Part shown: positions 1-6,256 of the stretch, in pieces
How the letters are laid out: each line of letters starts with the position of its first letter
Position numbering within the stretch: position 1 is the first letter of the stretch
NCBI GenBank assembly: GCA_027064945.1
Contig: JAMOPB010000047.1
Span: forward strand, 1-20,006
DNA length: 20,006 bases
DNA from: Candidatus Cloacimonadota bacterium
GTDB taxonomy: Bacteria; Cloacimonadota; Cloacimonadia; Cloacimonadales; TCS61
Direction: 5' to 3'
Made by a program: the position numbers and the translations under genes
Notes under the pieces: generated by a model
Told to the model about the DNA's origin: nothing
Seen by the model: only the letters and a program-made list of their open reading frames with translations
Databases searched by the model: none

Positions 1-117
1 ACAGATAGTTTGGTTGATTGGATTCCCGTTTGCTTTTGAAATTGAGATAATATTCAATGATGTGAAAGCAATTGCGATTACGAGTAAAGCTAATACAAAT
101 CTTTTTGAGTTTTTCAT
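1..117 (-). CDS. Secreted protein of unknown function, N-terminal fragment (runs off the window start)
   Basis: The minus strand has an ATG at 117-115 followed by 39 open codons to the window edge. An AAGGAGAA ribosome binding site lies at the usual distance upstream. The peptide starts MKNSKRFVLALLVIAIAF, a basic N-terminus followed by a hydrophobic core. Small and polar residues follow (ISISKANG), as expected of a Sec signal peptide cleaved near residue 29. There is no lipobox cysteine in the visible part. Only the signal region is present, so no function can be assigned. It is transcribed divergently from infC. Confidence 0.7.
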   Translation of the reverse strand, partial: MKNSKRFVLALLVIAIAFTSLNIISISKANGNPINQTIC

Positions 118-158
118 TTTAATTCTCCTTTGTTTTCTTTATTTTTATTTATGGGCAG

Positions 159-187
159 ATTGATTAAAATACTGAATAGTATGTCAA
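159..187 (-). promoter_or_regulatory. Candidate promoter of the divergent secreted-protein gene
   Basis: On the minus strand a perfect TTGACA (187-182) is followed after 17 bases by ATCAAT (164-159), a poor -10 match. The spacer contains the inverted repeat ATACT-GAAT-AGTAT (169-182), which could be an operator or chance in AT-rich DNA. The position, about 45 bases ahead of the ATG, is suitable. Confidence is limited by the weak -10. Confidence 0.3.
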
Positions 188-189
188 GA

Positions 190-480
190 AAAAAATTGCC
201 CTGAGTAAAACTTTGTCCCTTTTAAATAAATTTTATAGCATAAAAAGAACTTTATGATGAACGCTCGAGATGAAACATGCTGTAGCTGTAATTTATGTGA
301 AAATATCGGGTTATGTTATTCATAAAATCAAATTGGGAAAATTTTCTACAATAGGTCAAGTGAAAAATTTTTACATTTCTAATTGAGCTATTTGCAAGGC
401 GATTAAATACATGAATAGATCAATTCTATTTCTTTTTGCTGGCTAAAAAACAAAAAACTTGACTCTATGATAAGATATAA
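190..480. other. Intergenic region without recognisable gene
   Basis: This is AT-rich DNA between the minus-strand secreted-protein gene and the infC leader. I see no credible coding region, tRNA or repeat. Near its right end TATGAT (466-471) and TATAAA (476-481) resemble -10 elements. They could start the infC transcript just ahead of the structured leader, but neither has a well-spaced -35: TTGACT at 459-464 is too close. The promoter is therefore unresolved. Confidence 0.5.
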
Positions 481-510
481 ATTTTTTGCAGTGTTGAGTA
501 AAAAAGAAAA

Positions 511-570
511 GAGGCATCCCGCTTCTACCTTACGGTTTGGTTGAGTCCAATACTTGCTAAGGTTGAAAAT
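511..570 (+). promoter_or_regulatory. Candidate structured mRNA leader of the infC-rpmI-rplT operon
   Basis: A GC-richer patch in AT-rich DNA can fold as a nested structure. An outer stem pairs ACCTTA (527-532) with TAAGGT (558-563). An inner hairpin pairs TTGG (537-540) with CCAA (547-550) around the loop TTGAGT. It lies about 125 bases ahead of infC and upstream of a terminator hairpin. Operons of this type are known to be autoregulated in Bacillus and E. coli by L20 binding to leader RNA that mimics its 23S rRNA site. That this is such an L20-responsive leader is inference from position and foldability; I cannot match it to a named family by eye. Confidence 0.4.
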
Positions 571-640
571 TTTAATATGGATTTTAGAGAATAATAATCT
601 GTAAATAGTTATTACAGTCTAAGATTCGGAAAATAAATAT

Positions 641-670
641 ACGGGTGCAATCTTTGCACCCGTTTTTTTA
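641..670 (+). terminator. Intrinsic terminator or attenuator just upstream of infC
   Basis: A perfect 10-bp stem, ACGGGTGCAA (641-650) with TTGCACCCGT (654-663), has a three-base TCT loop and runs into seven T residues (663-669). It sits only 25 bases before the infC start and no other plus-strand gene precedes it. It is therefore more likely a regulated attenuator in the infC leader than the end of an upstream gene. Confidence 0.75.
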
Positions 671-694
671 TGCTCAAACAAATAAGGAGGCTAC

Positions 695-1303
695 TTGAGC
701 TGGAGAGGAAGAGGAAAATCTAAAAAAAATCCTGAAGTTCCAAAGGAAAGAATCAATAATGAGATCAGAGCTAATTCTGTTCGTTTAATTGATGAAAATG
801 GTACTCAGGTTGGTGTTGTTTCGTTGGCAGAAGCGTTAAGCCATGCGGGAAGAGTAGGATTAGATTTGGTAGAAGTATCTCCCAATGCTAATCCACCGGT
901 GTGTAAGATATTGGATTTTGGACAATATTATTACAAGAAAACAAAAAGTGTGAAAGAATCGCGTAAAAAACAACACGTAGTGCAGACAAAAGAAGTGAAG
1001 TTTGGTCCAAATACAGAAGAGCATGATTATTGCTTTAAAAAAGAGCATACTATTAAATTCTTGTCACAGCACAACAAGGTTAAGTTAACTGTACGTTTTA
1101 GAGGAAGACAACTAGCGCATAAGGAAATTGGATTCCAATTGTTAGAACGATTGCTAAAAGAATTACAGGATTTGATAGTAGTGGATGTGAAACCTAGAAA
1201 TGAAGGAAGAACAATTTTCACTATTATTTCTCCAAAGAAAGAAATTGATAAAATTTTGGAAACTTGGGTAGATCCTGCTAAAAAGAAAGAAGAGCAAGAA
1301 TAA
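695..1303 (+). CDS. infC: Translation initiation factor IF-3
   Basis: IF3 binds the 30S subunit, keeps it apart from 50S and monitors start-codon and initiator-tRNA selection. The 202-residue protein has the usual two domains. The N-domain begins around RINNEIRANSVRLIDENG (19-36) and contains GLDLVEVSPNANPPVCKILDFG. A basic linker follows, then the C-domain from about residue 95 (KEVKFGPNTEEHDY) to IFTIISPKK. The start is TTG at 695, placed four bases after a perfect AAGGAGG (684-690). An in-frame stop at 683-685 excludes any upstream start. A non-AUG start on infC is a known theme, since E. coli uses AUU so that IF3 represses its own translation. The gene is first in infC-rpmI-rplT and is preceded by an attenuator-like hairpin. 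Confidence 0.97.
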   Translation: MSWRGRGKSKKNPEVPKERINNEIRANSVRLIDENGTQVGVVSLAEALSHAGRVGLDLVEVSPNANPPVCKILDFGQYYYKKTKSVKESRKKQHVVQTKEVKFGPNTEEHDYCFKKEHTIKFLSQHNKVKLTVRFRGRQLAHKEIGFQLLERLLKELQDLIVVDVKPRNEGRTIFTIISPKKEIDKILETWVDPAKKKEEQE

Positions 1304-1330
1304 TATATATATAGTACCCTAGGAGGAAAG

Positions 1331-1525
1331 ATGCCAAAATTAAAAACTAGAAGAGCTGTAGCTAAAAGATTTAAAGTTACTGGAAAAGGTAAATTAAAAA
1401 GATCAAAAGCTTTTAAAAGTCACATTCTTACAAAGAAAACAACAAAGCGTAAAAGAAACTTGAGACAATCCGGCTTGGTTAGCGCAGCTGACGCACCAAG
1501 AATGAAGCGCATGCTTGGAATGTAA
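1331..1525 (+). CDS. rpmI: 50S ribosomal protein L35
   Basis: A 64-residue, strongly basic protein of normal L35 length. It starts MPKLKTRRAVAKRFKVTGKG and contains the family core AFKSHILTKKTTKRKRNLRQ, followed by the downstream APRMKRMLG segment. L35 is a small protein of the large ribosomal subunit. AGGAGG at 1321-1326 places the ATG four bases downstream. It lies between infC and rplT, the conserved order in most bacteria, and is probably co-regulated with them by the leader ahead of infC. Confidence 0.98.
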   Translation: MPKLKTRRAVAKRFKVTGKGKLKRSKAFKSHILTKKTTKRKRNLRQSGLVSAADAPRMKRMLGM

Positions 1526-1554
1526 GAAAAATAATTGTAATAAGGAGATTATAA

Positions 1555-1908
1555 ATGCCACGTTCAGTAAATAATGTAGCTCATAAAGCAAGAAAAAAGA
1601 AATATTTAAAAGCCGCTAAAGGTTATCGCGGCGGAAAAAGTAAACTTTATAAAACTGCTAGACAGGCAGTGGAAAAAGGTTGGCAGTACGCATATAGAGA
1701 TAGAAAAACAAAGAAAAGAGAAATCCGTAAATTATGGATTATCAGAATCAATGCAGCAGCAAGAATACATGATTTAAAATATAGCTCATTGATCGGTGGT
1801 TTGAAAAAAGCTAACATAGTAGTAGATAGAAAAGTTTTAGCTCATCTTGCTATGCACGATGATGCAGCATTTGCTAAATATTGCGAAATCGCTAAACAAA
1901 ACCTATAA
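1555..1908 (+). CDS. rplT: 50S ribosomal protein L20
   Basis: A 117-residue basic protein of the expected length. It contains the L20 signatures MPRSVNNVAHKARKKKYLKA, AKGYRGGKSKLYKTARQAVE and LWIIRINAAARIHDLKYSSL, then a compact C-terminal helical domain ending AKYCEIAKQNL. L20 is an early assembly protein of the 50S subunit that binds 23S rRNA. In Bacillus and E. coli it also binds the mRNA of its own operon and represses it. A ribosome binding site TAAGGAG lies just upstream. The gene ends 15 bases before a strong intrinsic terminator, so infC-rpmI-rplT may form its own transcript. Confidence 0.98.
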   Translation: MPRSVNNVAHKARKKKYLKAAKGYRGGKSKLYKTARQAVEKGWQYAYRDRKTKKREIRKLWIIRINAAARIHDLKYSSLIGGLKKANIVVDRKVLAHLAMHDDAAFAKYCEIAKQNL

Positions 1909-1923
1909 AAAATATTATTCATA

Positions 1924-1953
1924 TCCCGGGGCGCTAGCTCCGGGTGTTTTTTT
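1924..1953 (+). terminator. Intrinsic terminator between rplT and pheS
   Basis: The stem CCCGGGGC (1925-1932) pairs with GCTCCGGG (1937-1944), eight pairs with one G-U, around the loop GCTA. It can be extended by one wobble pair and is followed by a run of seven T (1947-1953). It is unusually GC-rich for this DNA. pheS starts only 34 bases later, so the site may act as a partial terminator or attenuator rather than an operon end. Confidence 0.85.
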
Positions 1954-1987
1954 AACAAAATAAAATTATATAAGAGGAATTTTCCAA

Positions 1988-3010
1988 GTGAGAAAAGAAC
2001 TGGATAAAACATTAGAAATAGCTAGGAAAGAGATCTTAGAAGTAGAAACATTACACGATTTGATGCAATTGAAATCACGTTTCGTAGGAAAAAAAAGCGT
2101 TCTAAATAACTTTATGAAAAAAATTGGTTCACTGCCCAAAGAAGGGAGACCCGCTTTTGGTCAGATTGTGAATCAAGCAAAAAATCAATTAGCTGAAATT
2201 ATTTCCAACCGAGAAATTGAAATTAAAGAGAGAGATTATAAGAAAAACCTACAGGCAAATGCACTGGATATTACAATGCCGGGTCGTCATAGAGAACAAG
2301 GCTCTTTGCATCCAATTACAAAAGTTTGGCGAGAAATAGAAGATACTTTTATTAGTATGGGTTTTGAAGTTGCCGAAGGTTTTGATATTGAAGATGAATT
2401 TCATAATTTTGACGCGTTAAACACACCTCAAGATCATCCTGCACGCGATCTTTCCGATACTTTCTATATAGAAAATGACGTGCTTCTACGTACTCAAACT
2501 TCTACTGTTCAAATCAGAACTATGGAAAATCATAAACCACCAATTAAAATTATTGCTCCCGGTCGTTGCTATCGTAATGATAATGACGCTTCGCATTCTC
2601 CGGCTTTCCATCAAATGGAGGCTTTGGTTATAGATGAAGATGTTAGTTTTGCCGACCTTAAAGATATTCTTAATATTTTTGTAAAAAAGATGTTTGGTTC
2701 TGAAATAGAATCAAGAATTAGACCACACTTTTTCCCATTCACAGAACCGAGCGCAGAAATAGATATTGTTTGCGTTAATTGCGGAGGGAAAGGGTGTAAT
2801 GTCTGTAAAAATCAAGGCTGGCTCGAAATGGGTGGTGCCGGAATGGTAGATCCAAACGTGTTGGAAACATTGGGAATTGATTCGGAAAAATATAGCGGTT
2901 ATGCTTTCGGATTAGGTATTGATCGCGTAGCTATGCTTAAATATAAAATTCCCGATATGAGATTATTATTTGAAAACGATTTAAGATTTTTGAAACAATT
3001 TAGTAAATAA
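1988..3010 (+). CDS. pheS: Phenylalanine-tRNA ligase alpha subunit
   Basis: PheS is the catalytic subunit of the alpha2-beta2 enzyme that charges tRNA-Phe with phenylalanine in the cytoplasm. The 340-residue protein has an N-terminal helical coiled coil (about 1-90) that binds tRNA. The class II core follows, with LHPITKVWREIEDTF (107-121), motif 2 around GRCYRNDNDASHSPAFHQME (192-211) and motif 3 GLGIDRVAMLKYKIPDMR (308-325). A cysteine-bearing segment, CVNCGGKGCNVCKNQGW (262-278), is typical of bacterial PheS. The start is GTG at 1988, eight bases after AGAGGAA (1973-1979). It directly precedes pheT, an 18-base gap, as expected for co-translated partners. Confidence 0.98.
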   Translation: MRKELDKTLEIARKEILEVETLHDLMQLKSRFVGKKSVLNNFMKKIGSLPKEGRPAFGQIVNQAKNQLAEIISNREIEIKERDYKKNLQANALDITMPGRHREQGSLHPITKVWREIEDTFISMGFEVAEGFDIEDEFHNFDALNTPQDHPARDLSDTFYIENDVLLRTQTSTVQIRTMENHKPPIKIIAPGRCYRNDNDASHSPAFHQMEALVIDEDVSFADLKDILNIFVKKMFGSEIESRIRPHFFPFTEPSAEIDIVCVNCGGKGCNVCKNQGWLEMGGAGMVDPNVLETLGIDSEKYSGYAFGLGIDRVAMLKYKIPDMRLLFENDLRFLKQFSK

Positions 3011-3028
3011 TATTAGCAGGTTATAATT

Positions 3029-5419
3029 ATGAAGATTAGCTATAAATGGTTAAAAGAATATATTGATATAAATCTATCGGAAAAGGAATTGGAAGATCGT
3101 CTTACCTTTGCCGGAATAGAAGTTGAAGCAGTTGAAAAAATCGGAGCTGAATTAGCTCAACTAAAAGTTGCTGAGATTGTGGAGAAAACTCCGCATCCAA
3201 ATGCTGAAAAACTTTCAATTTGCCAAGTAAATGATGGAAAAGAAACTGTACAGGTTATATGTGGAGCTCCCAATTGTGCTGTAGGGCAAAAAGTTGCTTT
3301 TGCACCAGTGGGAACAAATTTTGATGATTTTGTGATCAAGAAAGCTAAATTGCGTGGTGAAGTATCTTTTGGAATGCTTTGTTCTGAAAAAGAACTGGGA
3401 TTGTCGGATGATCATGATGGAATTATGGTTTTATCTGAAGATGCCGAAACAGGAACCGATCTTGCCTCTTATCTTAAAATTGGTGATATTTGTTATGAAG
3501 TGGAAATTACTCCTAATCGTCCTGACTTACTTGGGATGATAGGCGTAGCAAAGGATCTCTCGGCACTATTAAATATACCGGTTTCTTTGCCAAATCCTAA
3601 ACTTCCTAAAGGAATTTCTGATATAAAAAAAGATCTAAAATTGGAAAATACTGCTGAAGATATTTGCACTAGATATATTGCTCGCGTTGTGAAGAATGTA
3701 AAAATTGCTGAATCTCCGGAATGGTTAAAACAAAGATTATTAGCTGTTGGAATGCGCCCTATTAATAATGTTGTTGATATTACAAACTTTGTGATGCACG
3801 AATATGGTCATCCACTTCACGCATTTGATTATGATAAATTGGAAGGTCATAAAATTGTTGTTCGTCGAGCTACTGAAAAGGAAAAATTTACTGCTCTTGA
3901 CGAGGAAACTTATGAATTAAAAACTTCGGATTTAGTAATTGCTGATGCGGAAAAACCAATTGCTTTAGCCGGGATTATAGGTGGCCAAGATAGCGGAATT
4001 TCCAATGAAACACAAACCATTGTCTTAGAAGCTGCTAATTTCCTTTATTCAAGCATTAGGAAAACTTCCGGAAGATTGAAAATTTTTACAGATTCCAGCT
4101 ATAGATTTGAACGTGATATGGCAGATCAAACAGCAGAATTAATTAGCGAAAGAGCAATTGAGTTAATTCTTGAAATAGCCGGTGGTGAATTAGTTGAAGG
4201 TAAACTTGATTCTTATCCTAATCCTAAAAATTTGGAAATTGTTAGCATTCGTCCATCAAGAGCCAGAAAATTGTTAACAATTGATATTGATGCTGAAAAA
4301 ATTACTACTTATATGGAAGCTTTAGGATTGAAAAAAATATCTGAGCAAGAAGATCTAATTAGTTTTGAAATTCCGGCGAATCGTAAAGATCTTACACGCG
4401 AAATAGATTTGATTGAAGAGGTGATTCGTCTTCATGGATACAATAATGTTCCTACATTAACAATCCCTCAGAATATTATGAATAGAAAATATTTCTATGC
4501 TCGTAGAAAAGTACAAGATCTGTTGGTTTCTTATGGTTTTTCCGAAATTATAAATTGGAGTTTTGGTGATCCTGAAGATTTGGATAAACTGAAAATTCCT
4601 GAAAACGATGAAAGACGTGAAACAGCAAAACTTAAAAATCCTTTGGGAACAAGTTTTTCAATTATGCGTTCTACCTTGATTCCAAATCTTCTTAAAAATG
4701 CAGAATTTAATATTAATCATGGAACAAAGAGTTTTAAAACTTTTGAAATGGCAAAAATTTTCCATCGAAAAGAGGAAAAATTAGCGACTGAAAAATTGCA
4801 ACTTTGTGGATTAATGACAGGTCAATTGAATCCTACATATTGGAAGGAAAAACCAAAGCAGGTTGATTTTTTTGATTTAAAAGGAATAGTGCTTGAACTT
4901 GTAGAATTATTAGGTGTGGAGAAAACAAATTTAAAAGAAAGCGCTGAAGCGTTTTACCAAAAAGGCCAAGCTGCAGACCTGTTCCATAAGAAGCATTTCT
5001 TAGGAAGTTTTGGGAAAATCGATCCTAAAATTACCGAACAATTCGGAATCGAACAGGATATATATATATATGATCTGAAATTTGATAAAATTTATGAACT
5101 GGATATGATTGGTACACCAATTTTTAAGAAAATCCCTAAATTCCCACCTGTGCTTAGAGATCTATCAATTATAGTGAGTAAAGAATTTTCAGTTCAACAA
5201 ATTGTTGACACTATTTTCGCTACAAATAGAAAACTGATTCATGATGTAGTTTTGTTCGATGAATATAGAGGTAATAATATTAAAGATGGCTTTAGAAGTC
5301 TGACGTTTAATATAATTTTTGTTTCTGAGACAAAAACCTTGACGGATGAATACACAAATAAAATCGTTCAAAAAGCGGTTAAGCGCTTAGAAAATGAATA
5401 TCATATTGAAATGAGGTAG
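3029..5419 (+). CDS. pheT: Phenylalanine-tRNA ligase beta subunit
   Basis: PheT supplies tRNA recognition and editing of mischarged Tyr-tRNA-Phe. At 796 residues it has the full bacterial domain set. The N-terminal end is MKISYKWLKEYIDI. An EMAP/OB-type tRNA-binding domain occupies about 44-150 (HPNAEKLSICQVNDG), followed by the editing B3/B4 region at about 210-380 (MRPINNVVDITNFVMHEYG, LAGIIGGQDSGIS). The B5 domain spans about 404-475, then a catalytic-like core lacking the active motifs. The FDX-ACB anticodon-binding domain runs from about 703 (FPPVLRDLSIIVS) to the end. No truncation or frameshift is visible. A short TA repeat at about 5059-5070 encodes part of DIYIYDL and is innocuous. 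Confidence 0.98.
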   Translation: MKISYKWLKEYIDINLSEKELEDRLTFAGIEVEAVEKIGAELAQLKVAEIVEKTPHPNAEKLSICQVNDGKETVQVICGAPNCAVGQKVAFAPVGTNFDDFVIKKAKLRGEVSFGMLCSEKELGLSDDHDGIMVLSEDAETGTDLASYLKIGDICYEVEITPNRPDLLGMIGVAKDLSALLNIPVSLPNPKLPKGISDIKKDLKLENTAEDICTRYIARVVKNVKIAESPEWLKQRLLAVGMRPINNVVDITNFVMHEYGHPLHAFDYDKLEGHKIVVRRATEKEKFTALDEETYELKTSDLVIADAEKPIALAGIIGGQDSGISNETQTIVLEAANFLYSSIRKTSGRLKIFTDSSYRFERDMADQTAELISERAIELILEIAGGELVEGKLDSYPNPKNLEIVSIRPSRARKLLTIDIDAEKITTYMEALGLKKISEQEDLISFEIPANRKDLTREIDLIEEVIRLHGYNNVPTLTIPQNIMNRKYFYARRKVQDLLVSYGFSEIINWSFGDPEDLDKLKIPENDERRETAKLKNPLGTSFSIMRSTLIPNLLKNAEFNINHGTKSFKTFEMAKIFHRKEEKLATEKLQLCGLMTGQLNPTYWKEKPKQVDFFDLKGIVLELVELLGVEKTNLKESAEAFYQKGQAADLFHKKHFLGSFGKIDPKITEQFGIEQDIYIYDLKFDKIYELDMIGTPIFKKIPKFPPVLRDLSIIVSKEFSVQQIVDTIFATNRKLIHDVVLFDEYRGNNIKDGFRSLTFNIIFVSETKTLTDEYTNKIVQKAVKRLENEYHIEMR

Positions 5420-5425
5420 AAAAAA

Positions 5426-5749
5426 ATGGAAGAACAAAGCAGAATGAGTTTAAACGAAAAAATACAAAAATTAATAAATAATTACAAAGTGCTTAAGCAA
5501 AAGCATAATGTACTAACAATTGAAAAAAATAATTTGGCTGAAAAAGCCAGCCAATTGGAACAAGCCCATGCTAACGCGATGGAACAAATTGATAACCTTA
5601 AACACGATATTTCTGAAAAAGATGACGAAATTGAAATGATGATGGAAGAAAATTCTCGCTTAACTGAGCAGCTTAATAATTATGAAAACAAAACTAAAAC
5701 TGCCCTTGATCAACTTGATGAAGTTCTTGGTCAGTTAACTGATATTTAA
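5426..5749 (+). CDS. Small coiled-coil protein, possibly ZapB-like cell division factor
   Basis: A 107-residue acidic protein, almost entirely predicted coiled coil. Heptad-like leucine and isoleucine spacing runs from about residue 9 (LNEKIQKLINNYKVLKQKH) to the C-terminus (LDQLDEVLGQL), and there is no signal peptide or membrane segment. It starts seven bases after the pheT stop, with the ribosome binding site inside the end of pheT, and is followed 28 bases later by zapA. A short coiled-coil gene next to zapA suggests a partner that bridges ZapA-FtsZ, like E. coli ZapB. This is inference from size, fold and neighbourhood; coiled coils give little sequence specificity. An alternative start is the second Met, six codons in. 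Confidence 0.6.
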   Translation: MEEQSRMSLNEKIQKLINNYKVLKQKHNVLTIEKNNLAEKASQLEQAHANAMEQIDNLKHDISEKDDEIEMMMEENSRLTEQLNNYENKTKTALDQLDEVLGQLTDI

Positions 5750-5777
5750 TATCTAATACTTTTGGAGTAAGATTACA

Positions 5778-6056
5778 ATGCAAGATGTTGAAGTTGAAAT
5801 ACTGGGAAGTATTTATCGCTTTAGTACAGATGATCCTGCTTACCTGGATCAAATAACTTCTCATCTGAAAGCTGAGCTAGAAAAGCTTAAAAATGAAGTT
5901 GATACTATAGATCGCACTAAAATATTAGTATTATACTGTATGCAATTAACTGAAAAGTATTTTACTGAAAAGAATAACTCTAGTTCCTTATTGGAAGAAA
6001 GTAAAAAAATAGATCATCTTCTTGATGATATTGAAGATGAAATTGAATTAGATTAA
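5778..6056 (+). CDS. zapA: Cell division protein ZapA
   Basis: ZapA binds FtsZ at midcell and cross-links its protofilaments, stabilising the Z-ring. The 92-residue protein matches the family in size and layout. An N-terminal globular part resembles the family's VxIxGxxYxF start (VEVEILGSIYRFSTDDPAYL). A middle segment, DRTKILVLYCMQLTEKYF, precedes the C-terminal helical tail, which is acidic and would form the coiled coil. A GGAG ribosome binding site lies 12 bases upstream. Its position between pheT and a 6S RNA followed by rny is a conserved arrangement in several phyla and supports the call. Confidence 0.88.
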   Translation: MQDVEVEILGSIYRFSTDDPAYLDQITSHLKAELEKLKNEVDTIDRTKILVLYCMQLTEKYFTEKNNSSSLLEESKKIDHLLDDIEDEIELD

Positions 6057-6060
6057 TAAA

Positions 6061-6236
6061 ATTCACGCCTGCGGTATTCGTGATATTATATTTGTGCTAG
6101 AACTATTTTCGAATAGGAAGCTAAGCTGGCTGTGGCGCACAAACTGAACATGATTCAGGTATGCAATATAGCAATGGCACGGCGTCCACCTTTTACAAAG
6201 TTCGGAAACAAACGGTACACGGTATCGCGGGTTAAA
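6061..6236 (+). ncRNA. ssrS: 6S RNA (SsrS-like) candidate
   Basis: The 200-base gap between zapA and rny is more GC-rich than its flanks and folds like 6S RNA. The closing stem pairs CCTGCGGTA (6068-6076) with TATCGCGGG (6223-6231), then CGTG (6079-6082) with CACG (6218-6221). A large central bubble holds a small hairpin CTATT-TTCG-AATAG (6103-6116). A long apical arm starts GCTGTG (6129-6134) with CACGGC (6178-6183) and ends in CTGAA-CATGA-TTCAG. Closing stem, central bubble and apical arm are the hallmarks of 6S RNA, which mimics an open promoter and sequesters sigma70 RNA polymerase. Location next to zapA is also typical. The ends are approximate. Confidence 0.75.
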
Positions 6237-6256
6237 TAAATAAGAGAGGATAATAA

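Noticed and set aside
254..325. A 23-codon plus-strand ORF encoding a cysteine-rich peptide (MMNARDETCCSCNLCENIGL...).
   Set aside because: The cysteine spacing is eye-catching, but there is no Shine-Dalgarno site in a genome where real genes have strong ones, and no partner gene. Most likely chance.
5057..5072. A short TA dinucleotide run in pheT.
   Set aside because: It encodes part of DIYIYDL in frame in an intact, full-length protein. No sign of a site or slippage effect.
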